DNA of 64,000 bases from Alkanindiges illinoisensis. GTDB taxonomy: Bacteria > Pseudomonadota > Gammaproteobacteria > Pseudomonadales > Moraxellaceae. The stretch spans positions 62,001 through 126,000 of the forward strand of contig NZ_SNTY01000058.1 of assembly GCF_004377485.1 (NCBI RefSeq), in the 5' to 3' direction. This document shows, piece by piece, positions 35,962-45,450 of this stretch (position 1 is its first letter; every line of letters begins with the position of its first letter). Under the pieces are notes generated by a model. It worked only from the letters and a program-made list of their open reading frames with translations, was not told where the DNA came from and did no database searches. The translations under genes were made by a program, and so were the position numbers.

Positions 35962-37590
35962 ATGTCTCATCAGTCCGAGCTGATTAGCCAGGATATTTTG
36001 GCCTATTTAAAGCAGCATGAACAAAAAGACCTGCTCCGCTTTTTAACCTGCGGTAATGTGGATGATGGTAAAAGTACCCTCATTGGCCGCCTGCTGTATG
36101 ATTCAAAACTGATCTACGAAGATCACCTGCAAGCCGTTACCCGTGACAGTAAAAAAGTGGGTACTACTGGTGATGCTCCTGACTTGGCGCTGCTGGTTGA
36201 CGGCCTGCAAGCCGAGCGTGAACAAGGCATTACCATTGATGTGGCCTATCGCTACTTTTCAACCGAAAAACGCAAGTTCATCATTGCCGACACGCCGGGG
36301 CATGAACAATATACCCGCAACATGGCCACTGGCGCCTCAACCTGTGACCTGGCCATTATCCTGATTGATGCGCGTTATGGGGTGCAAACCCAGACCCGCC
36401 GTCACAGCTACATTGCAGGACTGCTGGGCATTAAGCACATTATTGTGGCAGTCAATAAAATGGACTTGCTGGATTACTCGCAAAGCCGTTTTGATGAAAT
36501 CAGGCAGGATTACCTCAAGTTTGTTGATCAGCTTGGCAACCGCAAGCCCAGTGAAATTCACTTTGTGCCAATGTCTGCCCTAAATGGCGATAACGTGGTG
36601 AATCCATCGACGCATACCCCGTGGTACCACACCAATGGGAATCAGGGCCAAACCCTAATGCAGATTCTGGAAAGCGTGCAAATTAACCGCGATACCGCCA
36701 AGCGTGATTTCCGTTTTCCGGTTCAGTATGTTAACCGTCCCAACCTGGACTTCCGTGGCTTTGCCGGTACCATTGCGCTAGGTTCGGTGCGTGTGGGTGA
36801 TGAAATTGTGGCGCTGCCTTCTGGTAAGCGCAGCACCGTTAAGGAAATTGTGACCTATGATGGCAACCTGCAACAAGCCTTTGCCGGGCAAGCAGTTACG
36901 CTTACATTACATGATGAAATCGACATTAGCCGTGGCAACATGCTTACCCATGCCGATAACCAGCCGCTGATGTCACGCGCGGTACGTGCTACCGTGGTGT
37001 GGATGACCGAGCAGCCACTGGTTAAGGGCAAGCTGTATAACATCAAGGTGGGTTCACAAAATGTACCTGCTATCGTAAGTCAGATTAATTACCGGGTTGA
37101 TGTCAATACACTACAACAAAACAGCGCCGAACAGGTCGAACTCAATGGCATTGCCGATGTAGTGGTCGAGTTTGACCGCCCGATTGCCTTTGATCGCTAT
37201 GCCGACAGCCGCTATACCGGTTCGTTTATTTTTATTGACCGCTTAAGCAACGTCACCATTGGCGCCGGCATGATTGAAGATACTGTTCAATTGTCCGATC
37301 AGCAGCGGCCAGTTAGTGCGGAAGAGCGTGCCGCACGGCTGGGTCAAAAACCTGCGGTGCTGGCCTTGCCTGCGCCTTTGCTTGGTCAAGCTGAAGCCCT
37401 GGAACGACGCTTGTTACAGCGTGGCATTGTGGCCATTGCCAATGCCACACTCAATGCGCATGATGCGGCCCTGCTGCGCGGCACAGGAATTGCTGTATTG
37501 GTGAGTGAGCAGATTCAGGCCGACTCAACAGTGACAGCAGCCTCCCTTGAGCAAGCGGTTGAACAAATTGTTGAATTTGTAAGGCTGTAG
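35962..37590 (+). CDS. cysN: Sulfate adenylyltransferase subunit 1 (GTPase)
   Basis: CysN is an EF-Tu-like GTPase that drives APS formation by CysD. G motifs are GNVDDGKST (residues about 30-38), [17 protein letters not shown], and NKMD. The 542-residue chain is longer than the ~475-residue stand-alone CysN: residues about 449-542 ([12 protein letters not shown] onward) line up with the linker and start of the APS-kinase domain in fused CysNC proteins, but the P-loop GLSGxGKST is replaced by [10 protein letters not shown], so kinase activity is not expected. AGTTATTGGAATG-type leader carries GGAG before the ATG. Confidence 0.95.
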   Translation: MSHQSELISQDILAYLKQHEQKDLLRFLTCGNVDDGKSTLIGRLLYDSKLIYEDHLQAVTRDSKKVGTTGDAPDLALLVDGLQAEREQGITIDVAYRYFSTEKRKFIIADTPGHEQYTRNMATGASTCDLAIILIDARYGVQTQTRRHSYIAGLLGIKHIIVAVNKMDLLDYSQSRFDEIRQDYLKFVDQLGNRKPSEIHFVPMSALNGDNVVNPSTHTPWYHTNGNQGQTLMQILESVQINRDTAKRDFRFPVQYVNRPNLDFRGFAGTIALGSVRVGDEIVALPSGKRSTVKEIVTYDGNLQQAFAGQAVTLTLHDEIDISRGNMLTHADNQPLMSRAVRATVVWMTEQPLVKGKLYNIKVGSQNVPAIVSQINYRVDVNTLQQNSAEQVELNGIADVVVEFDRPIAFDRYADSRYTGSFIFIDRLSNVTIGAGMIEDTVQLSDQQRPVSAEERAARLGQKPAVLALPAPLLGQAEALERRLLQRGIVAIANATLNAHDAALLRGTGIAVLVSEQIQADSTVTAASLEQAVEQIVEFVRL

Positions 37591-37690
37591 TGGTTGCGGC
37601 GAAGCAATAATGGTTATGCAGAGCCTGTAGTGGTTGTGATGAGCCTGTAGTGGCTGTGGTCAGACTGATAGTAGTTGTGATAAGACTGTA
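37580..37690 (+). repeat. Degenerate ~20-bp tandem repeats
   Basis: About five diverged copies of a 20-base unit GAGCCTGTAGTGGTTGTGAT; the two clearest are at 37621-37640 and 37641-37660. The first copy overlaps the end of cysN. Confidence 0.65.
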
Positions 37691-37732
37691 CGTGTCAGCT
37701 GTCACCATTAGTTTATAAAGAGATAGGGCAAT

Positions 37733-37758
37733 AAAAAAGCGGCTTGGGCCGCTTTTTT
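37733..37758. terminator. Bidirectional terminator between cysN and the Fil-type operon
   Basis: AAAAAAGCGGC/GCCGCTTTTTT, a long symmetric stem with a 4-base loop, between convergent genes. Confidence 0.9.
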
Positions 37759-37765
37759 ATTGGAT

Positions 37766-37810
37766 GGAAAACTACTTAACAGGAAAACTACTTAACAGGA
37801 AAACTTAACA
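37766..37810. repeat. 16-bp tandem repeat
   Basis: GGAAAACTACTTAACA occurs twice exactly (37766-37781, 37782-37797), followed by a third copy lacking three bases. It lies just downstream of the FilA-like gene. Confidence 0.75.
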
Positions 37811-37820
37811 ACCGTAACAC

Positions 37821-39257
37821 TTAGCAGAAGGTAAGGCCGCCATAGCAGTTTGGTACAAAGTCCTGATTGGTCAGCTGCAAGTTACTAAGGTTTAACGTCA
37901 GCGGTGCATCTTTTAAATCAATGGTACCAATGTTAGCAGTTAAATCACCAATATTCAGTAAGCCGGCCAGATCATTGGTTTTAGCCGGATTGGCTTGTAG
38001 ATACTGAGAAACAAAGGTGGATATTTGTGGAAATAATGGACTAATGTCTATGGCATCGGTTAGATTAACATTACCAATATTTACAGGATCGGCAAGGGAA
38101 AGCCACCATCCTTTTTGAGCAATATCATCTGCTTTGGCACCAGGCCAGTGCATGGCATTTTTCTGAAGGCTTAAATAAAATGGCGAATCAATAGGTAAAC
38201 TGTGAATTAACCCTAAAGACTGCTGAAGATTCAGGTTGGCAGTAATATTACTAATGGTTCCGTTCATGTATACGTTGGGTAACTTGGTGCCGTTGGGTGC
38301 TATAAGACATGCTATAACCCTACACTGAGTGACAGTAGCTTCTACCGGGCCACCCTGGGTATATATTGCAGAAGGCTCTGGTATGCCAGCCTGGTGCGGT
38401 GTGGCATTGTACTGCACTGTTCCAGCCACCGGATAGTCTGCCCCATTACCCACATAAATATTGGGTACTTTAACGGGTGCGCTTAGCGTTACAGATTTAA
38501 TTCTAGTGCCATTTACCTTAATCGCTGGTGTTTCAAAGTAATTGTTATTAATGGCTGGAACATTAAAACCGCCATTGGTCGTCTTAAAGTCAGCTTCTGC
38601 TACACCACCTAAACCCAAGGCCTGCAACGTACCTTGTACCTCATTGGGCCCATACAAGTTATCTCTTGTAGCCATGGTTTTTGCATAGCCTTTAATGATC
38701 CCGCTGGGGTCTGACTGGACTTTCATATAACCGGAAATACTGTTAATACCATTGGCAGTGCTCGAGTTTGCAGTACCTGCAGTTAACAGTCCCTGCATTT
38801 TCTCACTACTTACCCTAAAACCCACCACTTCTCTTAAGGAGGCACTATCCGGATTTTTTATAGCAAACTCAATAAATGGATTAGTTAATACTGCATCGGA
38901 ACCAACCCTGCCCTCTCTTGTGGCTGAATTTCCGCTCAGACTTAAATTATCTATGTCAATATCACATCCATTGGCACCATTAACTCCACCACAACCAAGC
39001 TGCAATTTTTTGATATTGGCATTAATTTGCAGTTCAGCTTCCAGCCCAAGCTTGTAAAACCCCACATTGTTAGCGCTTTCAAAGTTACCACTATCGGAAG
39101 GCGCTAAATAAGAGGCATTAAATAATACCTGACCTGTTTGTTTAGCCATTTCCTCATCAGACAAGCTGGTTAACCCCTGGCCTGCAAAAGTAACTGTGCT
39201 CAATGACAGTAATGCACCAATAGAAGCTGCCAAAGTAACTTGATTAAATTTTACCAT
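37821..39257 (-). CDS. filA: FilA-like secreted protein
   Basis: This 478-residue protein has a signal peptide (MVKFNQVTLAAS... to TVTFA) and then the shared motif LTSLSDEEMAKQTGQ at residues 29-43. The block KLQLGCGGVNGANGCDIDID with NLSLSG and SDAVLTNPFIEFAIKNPDSA matches what I recall of Acinetobacter FilA, called a putative pilus assembly protein. The rest is beta-rich, Asn/Gly/Thr-rich, with paired cysteines near residue 310 and at the end (NCYGGLTFC). The start at 39257 follows AAGGA; 39269 is an alternative. It is the last of four cotranscribed genes; function in filaments is not proven. Confidence 0.8.
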   Translation of the reverse strand: MVKFNQVTLAASIGALLSLSTVTFAGQGLTSLSDEEMAKQTGQVLFNASYLAPSDSGNFESANNVGFYKLGLEAELQINANIKKLQLGCGGVNGANGCDIDIDNLSLSGNSATREGRVGSDAVLTNPFIEFAIKNPDSASLREVVGFRVSSEKMQGLLTAGTANSSTANGINSISGYMKVQSDPSGIIKGYAKTMATRDNLYGPNEVQGTLQALGLGGVAEADFKTTNGGFNVPAINNNYFETPAIKVNGTRIKSVTLSAPVKVPNIYVGNGADYPVAGTVQYNATPHQAGIPEPSAIYTQGGPVEATVTQCRVIACLIAPNGTKLPNVYMNGTISNITANLNLQQSLGLIHSLPIDSPFYLSLQKNAMHWPGAKADDIAQKGWWLSLADPVNIGNVNLTDAIDISPLFPQISTFVSQYLQANPAKTNDLAGLLNIGDLTANIGTIDLKDAPLTLNLSNLQLTNQDFVPNCYGGLTFC

Positions 39258-39279
39258 TTCTTTGCTCATCCTTAGCCGA

Positions 39280-41586
39280 TCAGTTACGTGGCACAATGGT
39301 CATATTGGCGTTTAAGGTTCCACCGGTAATAACCATTTCTCCTAAACGCTGAGCCGTGCCACCTGCTGGGTACAGATTAATATCTTTCACCCGGAAGACA
39401 TCCCCAGGCGTTTGATTGGGATTAAATTTTAAACCCACATTAAAACCAACATTGTCCTGATTAACTACAATGGCGTTATCAAAACCTACTCGACCAGAAA
39501 TATTATCTAGTCCTAAAATAGAACCATCAGTTGGCTCTACAATCTGGACGGCACCATTATTGATATTATACGAACCAATAAATCCCAGGCGGTTGGCGCC
39601 TTCCTGAGGGCCTGACAAAGACCCTGCTTCACTGGGCACCAGCGCAAAATTCATGGCGCCATCCAGTTTAATTTTCAAGCCAAATAATACATCTGTCTTT
39701 TGCTTGAAATTATCAAGTGGCGAATAACAAGAACCTCCATTATCAGGACAAGTCTTGTATTTGGCACCCGGCAAGTAGCCTGCTGCAATTTCGGTAGACA
39801 TCGCTATCAGCAAATTGGGCATATCCACATTTAACTTGCCATTTTCTACGCCAACAGAACCATAGCCTTTCAGGTACATATCAATATTGCGCAGGCCAAA
39901 GTAGTAATCTGTGGGATTACCGCCATCGTTCGCATTTGGCCCGCCATCAATCAGGAAAATAGAGGTTGTCTTACTACCATCACTACTTACGCCTTCTGTA
40001 CTTAATGCAGCAGCAAAGCCCAAGCGCTGTGAACCCGTAACAGTGCTACCATCTGCCAATAACCCAGTATAGGTCGTACCATAGGTAGCAATGTTGGCAT
40101 TTAAATTATAAATGGGTAAACCAATACCCCAGGTATTGTCCAGTCCTGCATTGGGCGCTATATAGCCATTCATGCCGCTGGTTACATCACTACTGACTAT
40201 AAACCGCGCACGCCGTGACAAGGCCTGAAACTCCATGCCGCGAACACCAATCACCACGCTGCTTGGATTGCTGGTTTGCCCATGAATTTGCTGGGTATAA
40301 TCTACTGGTTTTGTAAGCGTGTCGGTATTGCCAATTTTGGATGTATTAAGCACACTGTTTTCAGGCATGCTTAACGTTTTGGTATTGGCAAGGTTGATAT
40401 ATACGTCACCACTATCAAAATAGGCACGACCGCTATTTAAGGCGCCCCCTTCTGTAGTACGGGTCAATAGCGGGGTCAGCTTGCCAAATTCAACCCCATA
40501 AGCATTTTTACCGGCACCGCCCAGCTCAAGGGTAGTGGGCGTGCCCCCATCTGCATCGGCTGCATCACGGGTAAACTCGCCTTTCATCCTAAAGCCAATG
40601 CCTGTACTGCCAATCACGCTGGCATTGCTTCCGCTGCCTGCAGCAGTGGTATTGGAGGCATAGCCTAAAATATTATTGCTGGCATCGCGGGCATCCACCC
40701 CCCTAACTACCAGATAGGCATTTTTCATGCGGCCACTGGCCCCTACCCGGATAATGCCTTTGGCACCATCGGTACTGTATACTCCAGCAACTGCATTGGA
40801 TTTATGCATAAACTCAAGGTTTAAACCGGGGTTGCTGCCATTAAAACTCCCCCCCGTGTATTGGGGATCGTTTACCCGGGTAAAATCAACGTATCCTGTT
40901 GGGCCAGTTTGAAAGCGCAGCCCACCGGTATCACTAACAAACATATTGCCCTGGCCAAAGAAATTAAAGTTAAAATTTCGCATGATCAGCTGATTGGTAA
41001 TGCTAGGGCTCTGCTGCTGTCCCAGGTAAACATTGATATTACGCAAACCCAGCGTTAACTCGGCCTGACCGGTTTCACTAAAAAATCCATCCTGGCTATT
41101 CAAATGAAACTGTACTGGCGTGCTGGATTGAAGCGCCAGGCTACCTATACTAGGGTCACAGCCTGCTGCTGTTTCATTTGCTGCTGTTTCATTGCAAATC
41201 TGCAAACTATTGACCGCCACAGTACCCAGCGTTGCGTTGACATCCAGGTCTATTCCGGTTGTTGTTCCATTACTCCCGGTATTGATGCTAATGCCTGCGC
41301 CAATTTTTTCTCCCGCTACATTTGGAGTAATTGAAACACCATTGGCATAGGCCCTCAGGCTTTCTTCACTATTTGATGCTGTGCCGGCTTTATCTTCCCA
41401 ATAGACCTTATCCACGTCTATACGATCATATTCTGTACCAATATAAATACCATCCTGGCCATCTATTTTACGCATATCCTGTTCATTCATTTCCTGCAAG
41501 GCGTAGGCCGAACCCTGAGCCAGCAGCAAACTGCCAGCCAAAGTTGACAGTGCAAAATAGCGAGAACGTTTATTGTTGAATGTCAT
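39280..41586 (-). CDS. Large secreted protein of the Fil-type operon
   Basis: This 768-residue protein has a signal peptide (residues 1-29, ending GSAYA) and the shared motif LQEMNEQDMRKIDGQDG at 30-46. The remainder is Gly/Asn/Thr-rich with repeated beta-type strands such as ISINTGSNGTTTGIDLDVNA and GLRNINVYLGQQ, resembling an extended surface or beta-solenoid protein; VFGLRNIDMYLKG recurs later. The ATG at 41586 follows AGGGAT; a longer frame to 41637 would overlap the previous gene. No known enzyme or adhesin domain was recognised. The next gene begins about 20 bases after it. Confidence 0.75.
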   Translation of the reverse strand: MTFNNKRSRYFALSTLAGSLLLAQGSAYALQEMNEQDMRKIDGQDGIYIGTEYDRIDVDKVYWEDKAGTASNSEESLRAYANGVSITPNVAGEKIGAGISINTGSNGTTTGIDLDVNATLGTVAVNSLQICNETAANETAAGCDPSIGSLALQSSTPVQFHLNSQDGFFSETGQAELTLGLRNINVYLGQQQSPSITNQLIMRNFNFNFFGQGNMFVSDTGGLRFQTGPTGYVDFTRVNDPQYTGGSFNGSNPGLNLEFMHKSNAVAGVYSTDGAKGIIRVGASGRMKNAYLVVRGVDARDASNNILGYASNTTAAGSGSNASVIGSTGIGFRMKGEFTRDAADADGGTPTTLELGGAGKNAYGVEFGKLTPLLTRTTEGGALNSGRAYFDSGDVYINLANTKTLSMPENSVLNTSKIGNTDTLTKPVDYTQQIHGQTSNPSSVVIGVRGMEFQALSRRARFIVSSDVTSGMNGYIAPNAGLDNTWGIGLPIYNLNANIATYGTTYTGLLADGSTVTGSQRLGFAAALSTEGVSSDGSKTTSIFLIDGGPNANDGGNPTDYYFGLRNIDMYLKGYGSVGVENGKLNVDMPNLLIAMSTEIAAGYLPGAKYKTCPDNGGSCYSPLDNFKQKTDVLFGLKIKLDGAMNFALVPSEAGSLSGPQEGANRLGFIGSYNINNGAVQIVEPTDGSILGLDNISGRVGFDNAIVVNQDNVGFNVGLKFNPNQTPGDVFRVKDINLYPAGGTAQRLGEMVITGGTLNANMTIVPRN

Positions 41587-41611
41587 GGCTTTTATCCCTA
41601 AATCCATATGA

Positions 41612-42277
41612 TTAACAGCGTGGATGTGACCCATCACAACTGAAGATCTTGATCGTGCCTGCTACAGAAAGGTTGGCGTTAATGTTTAACCCTGTAAACC
41701 CAGTTTCCCTGCCAAAATCAAACTGATTGGTAGGATCTGAATATTTTCCGGCACTATAGGCATTGGCACCACTACCCCCACTACCCATCGCCAGATAACC
41801 GGGTGTGCCGCTTTCATTAACACCCCCATCGGTTTCAATAGACAGGGCGCTAAAACCCAGATTGCGTATCTGTATGGGTTTTAGTGGATCAAAACCCAGC
41901 TGAACAGCAGGTTTGGTAATATTGCCATACTTTAAATCTGCACCATCCAGTGCCATTTGCTGAATATTAATTGCGCCCTGGACTCCCTTAAACACCAGCC
42001 ATAATTTTTTGCCGGTGGCAGAAGCAACCCGATTACCATTTGCATCGTAGCTATCCTGCGTTCCATCATCATAACGATTGTTAATCGAAACAGCCAAACG
42101 GCAGAATTCCAGGCTTGCACAGCCGCGGCTGGTTTGATTAAGACGTAAATCAAGACTGATATCTGCACCGGCCTGGCCATCTATGTGCTGCAACTCGCTA
42201 TTGGCCAATGGCTCTAAACCAGCGCTGGCTGAAACTGATGCCAACAGTAAGGAACAAGCTAAAACTAAATTTTTCAT
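41612..42277 (-). CDS. Secreted protein of the Fil-type operon (221 residues)
   Basis: A signal peptide (MKNLVLACSLLLASVSASA) is followed directly by the shared motif LEPLANSELQHIDGQ at residues 21-35. The remainder includes RGCASLEFCRLAVSIN, a probable disulfide pair, and LGFDPLKPIQIRNLGFSAL; the C-terminus SCDGSHPRC again has two Cys. It is much shorter than its operon mates and may be a minor or connecting subunit. AAGGAG lies six bases before the ATG, ten bases after the preceding stop, so the genes are coupled. Confidence 0.75.
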   Translation of the reverse strand: MKNLVLACSLLLASVSASAGLEPLANSELQHIDGQAGADISLDLRLNQTSRGCASLEFCRLAVSINNRYDDGTQDSYDANGNRVASATGKKLWLVFKGVQGAINIQQMALDGADLKYGNITKPAVQLGFDPLKPIQIRNLGFSALSIETDGGVNESGTPGYLAMGSGGSGANAYSAGKYSDPTNQFDFGRETGFTGLNINANLSVAGTIKIFSCDGSHPRC

Positions 42278-42287
42278 CACTTACTCC

Positions 42288-44447
42288 TTATAGGCCTTTG
42301 GTGGTTATTTTCATATGCTGGATTAATAAGCCATCAATAGCAGCAGAGCCAAAGTTATTGGCAGCAGATGATGGCGTAGCATTAACCATAGGCGCTGCCG
42401 GAATCGTTGAGGGAACAATCCCTACAAAGTTTTGAGCAGTGGAATCAGCTGTCATCCATGTTGCGCTAGAGGCATCCCATGTTCTATTGGTTACTGTCGG
42501 AAATTGAGCGCTACTGGGTACCACGCCTGGGTTACTACTGTTTGTTCCATTAGCAGGTAAAGGCTGACGATCATTAGTTTCATATGTGCCATTGTTGTTA
42601 TAAACCCAGTCATACATTGTTCCAGTACTGGAATTACCACAACTTCCACCAAAAAAAGTGGATGAACAATTATATGTCCAGGTACCCACTGTAGCCTGCT
42701 GACGCTGACGCTGCTGAAGCTCTGTATAAGTAGCCTTAGCAGTATTGGCATAGGAATTCATAGCGCCAAAGGAAATACCTACAGCTTCAATTCCCTTATA
42801 GGCCTCTAGCGTATTGGTAGTAGGGTTATAAACTGTTGAGCCTATCGTAATACTGCTATGGGTTGCATTGGAACCCTGATACCTTGTGCCATCTAAATTA
42901 GCTTGTGCGCCACACTGATAAATATTACAGGTTGAACCATAATATCCACCATTTGTTGCGGGGTTAATATCTGCATAGTTGGTATATACCTGCTTGTAAA
43001 TGCTTTCCTTATTGGGAATACGGGCAATTTCCAGGGTAATATTTTTACCATCGGGTGCCACCCCCACCGTTAACGGCTGGTATAAAGAACCCAATACCAG
43101 GTTAATATTTGGATTATATAAAAATAAACCTTCGTTAGGGTCAAAACTGGGTGCTACCCCAGCATTAATAGCAGGAGTTGCCAAGCGCCCTGTATTGCCT
43201 GTTTCGCGAGTACTAATGCGTAAAACACTGCTTTTACTAGGCGGCGTCCATGTAGCAGCAGTAGAAGTATCAGTAATAGCACGCTGTCTAACCTGATACT
43301 GGCAACCAGTAGCTCCATAATTTGGGGCAGCAGACTGAGTCCCATTATTACAACTGGCACCAGAACCAGCTACACTGGTAGTAGCAAAATCGGCAGCACT
43401 TCCATCATGCAAAAGCGTCCATGCGCCTTCAGCGCGACTTTTACTTTCTGTGCCAGAAACACTTGCTCTTAAGGTTTGTCCATCGCCACTGTTTAAACGA
43501 AGCAATCCTGAAATACCCAGGGTATTATTGTAAAAGCTACTCATACCCCCGGTGTTGGTTGCCCCACCCAGAGTCTGGAATATCTTCAGGTTTGAACCAT
43601 TAAGGCTAAAACCATCCCACACCGCCTGAAAACGCAAGCGGTTAGCACGCCCTGCGCCGCCCAAATCAAACTGGGTACCTGTAGAAGTCAGATTTTCAGC
43701 CACTTTGGGATCACGGACAAAAATATCTGCCCACAGCCCTAATTTAAGGTTATAGGCGGATTGTTCTGCTGGGCTTAAACCTGCAATCCCGGCATTAACC
43801 CCATCGGCAGAATTGCCATCACTATCAGCATGATACAGCGGCGCTTCCAGCGCTAAATAACTGACATCACCTTTTCCGGCATCAGCTGGTGAAATTGCTG
43901 AAAAGTTTGGTACATCTTTTTCTGTTGCAACTTTAAAAACCCAGGGGTTAATGGCACTGCCCCAGGAGTCAATATTGCGGCCAAATCTGCCATTCCAGTC
44001 GGTGCTGGAACGTGCCGCACCATAATTTTGACTGGATTGAGAAATAGCCAAACCATAAAGATAAATATCGGCTTTTCCTACTGGCTGGTCACTGGTATTA
44101 ACCGCACCATCTTTATTCGTATCCTGTGATTCAGCAGTTAAAGGGCCGACCGGAATCAGGCGAATATAGCCTGTATCATTGGCACGATTATCTAAATCGG
44201 CTTGATTGGGATTATTGAGACTCGAAATATTACCATTTGTGTCACGATAGGTGGTGCCTTGCATCACCACGCCAAAATCCTGAGGCAAAAAGGCAAGGCC
44301 CTCACCGGTAGAATCCGCCAGGCTTTCATCATCCAGAGCTTCAAGGGCAAACCCATGAGAGGACATTAAAGACAGGCTTACAGACAATGCCAGTGTGCTT
44401 AGCCTAAAATTAGATCGTAAACCGGACTTAACGCGTAAATAAGACAT
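42288..44447 (-). CDS. Large secreted protein, first gene of the Fil-type operon
   Basis: This 719-residue protein has a signal peptide (residues 1 to about 34, ending HGFA) and the shared motif LEALDDESLADSTGE at 35-49. Asp/Asn-rich stretches (DTNGNISS, DTNKDGAVNTSDQP) resemble calcium-binding dockerin-like or EF-hand loops, and a Thr/Ser/Gln/Arg segment near residue 590 (ELQQRQRQQATVGTW) looks like linker. The rest is beta-rich. AGGAAGG precedes the ATG. A near-palindrome lies about 105 bases upstream and may control the whole operon. The domain was not assigned beyond this. Confidence 0.75.
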   Translation of the reverse strand: MSYLRVKSGLRSNFRLSTLALSVSLSLMSSHGFALEALDDESLADSTGEGLAFLPQDFGVVMQGTTYRDTNGNISSLNNPNQADLDNRANDTGYIRLIPVGPLTAESQDTNKDGAVNTSDQPVGKADIYLYGLAISQSSQNYGAARSSTDWNGRFGRNIDSWGSAINPWVFKVATEKDVPNFSAISPADAGKGDVSYLALEAPLYHADSDGNSADGVNAGIAGLSPAEQSAYNLKLGLWADIFVRDPKVAENLTSTGTQFDLGGAGRANRLRFQAVWDGFSLNGSNLKIFQTLGGATNTGGMSSFYNNTLGISGLLRLNSGDGQTLRASVSGTESKSRAEGAWTLLHDGSAADFATTSVAGSGASCNNGTQSAAPNYGATGCQYQVRQRAITDTSTAATWTPPSKSSVLRISTRETGNTGRLATPAINAGVAPSFDPNEGLFLYNPNINLVLGSLYQPLTVGVAPDGKNITLEIARIPNKESIYKQVYTNYADINPATNGGYYGSTCNIYQCGAQANLDGTRYQGSNATHSSITIGSTVYNPTTNTLEAYKGIEAVGISFGAMNSYANTAKATYTELQQRQRQQATVGTWTYNCSSTFFGGSCGNSSTGTMYDWVYNNNGTYETNDRQPLPANGTNSSNPGVVPSSAQFPTVTNRTWDASSATWMTADSTAQNFVGIVPSTIPAAPMVNATPSSAANNFGSAAIDGLLIQHMKITTKGL

Positions 44448-44779
44448 GCTGGCTAACCTTCCTTCTTTAAATGCCTAACTGCCGTAAAGCAGTTCAATCC
44501 TCTTGGTCCTCATACATCAAAGGTATTATTATTGTGCCTTGTGATGTCTATAGTACGGTATACAGTACTACACTTTATATTATGAGGCTTATTTGGCAAA
44601 ATGCAAAAATTGTTTTATGGTTATATATGCTTTAGGGCAAATTTTTTAAATTTTATTTATAAAAAACAATCGCTTGAAACCACTTAACCACTTATCGGGT
44701 TATTTTTCCATCCGTCATGGCTTAAGCCGTAACGACACAAGCTTAATGCCACATCAAAAGGCATAAGCTACATTTTTGC
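44448..44779. other. Promoter region of the Fil-type operon
   Basis: 332 AT-rich bases between two minus-strand genes. It contains the near-palindrome at 44551-44570 and no ORF or RNA. The likely promoter lies near the palindrome; TTGCCA further upstream is a weak -35 candidate. Confidence 0.5.
44551..44570. promoter_or_regulatory. Candidate operator upstream of the Fil-type operon
   Basis: TAGTACGGTATACAGTACTA is palindromic at 18 of 20 positions, with perfect 6-bp arms TAGTAC/GTACTA and a GTATAC-like centre. It lies 104 bases before the first start codon. The centre recalls GntR-type sites, but the regulator is not known. Confidence 0.5.
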
Positions 44780-45388
44780 TCATTCGGAAAGCTGTTCAGG
44801 TTCTGCCGACTGCTCCGCCTTTTGCGCCTGCCACTCTAGCATGTCTTCATTTTTCACCCGATCGTAAATAGCCGATACCGTGGTCTGTAGTTCAATAGAT
44901 TCAAATGTTACTACATCATCCAAATAAAAATGCTCAGATTGCCAGCCATTACTACGCCGTTGAATTTCCACATCCACAAAGTCTTGTTCAATCAAGATAT
45001 ACTCCTGTAATGTGGGAATTTTTATATATTGGTCGCGTTTGAAAGTCTTGTCATGCTGACGGGTAGATTTTGATAAGACCTCGACAATAAGCGTTGGAGT
45101 TTCGGTAAAATAACCGTCCACATCGGTGCAGTCCACCATTACATCAGGATAAAAGTATTTACTGCCAGTCTTAACTTTCATATCTGAGGTATAAGGCTGG
45201 CAGGGTTTAGCTTTCAGATGAACGTGAAAAGCAGTATAGATATTGCCAGCAAGGCGGTTGTGATTACTGTGCGCGCCTACCATGGCATAAACATGGCCGT
45301 CTATATATTCATGTTTAATATCACTCAGCTGCTCACCAGCCAGATATTCTGCTTCACTGATAGTAGAAAACTTGCTGACAATAGTCAT
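44780..45388 (-). CDS. Uma2-family (DUF820) putative restriction-endonuclease-like protein
   Basis: This 202-residue protein has the Uma2 layout: EYIDGHVYAMVGAHSNHNRLAGNI, then the PD-(D/E)xK-like FYPDVMVDC ... PTLIVEVLSKSTRQHD core with the catalytic-type Asp and Glu-x-Lys-like residues. Uma2 proteins are widespread, abundant in cyanobacteria, and mostly uncharacterised. The last ~25 residues are Glu/Gln-rich and probably disordered. AGGAGAAGT before the ATG is a good ribosome site. It sits alone between the Fil-type operon and dcd. Confidence 0.85.
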   Translation of the reverse strand: MTIVSKFSTISEAEYLAGEQLSDIKHEYIDGHVYAMVGAHSNHNRLAGNIYTAFHVHLKAKPCQPYTSDMKVKTGSKYFYPDVMVDCTDVDGYFTETPTLIVEVLSKSTRQHDKTFKRDQYIKIPTLQEYILIEQDFVDVEIQRRSNGWQSEHFYLDDVVTFESIELQTTVSAIYDRVKNEDMLEWQAQKAEQSAEPEQLSE

Positions 45389-45450
45389 GGCAATAACTTC
45401 TCCTCGTGCTGGCTATAATAAAACTGGCTAAATATTAGACTAGCGAATTC

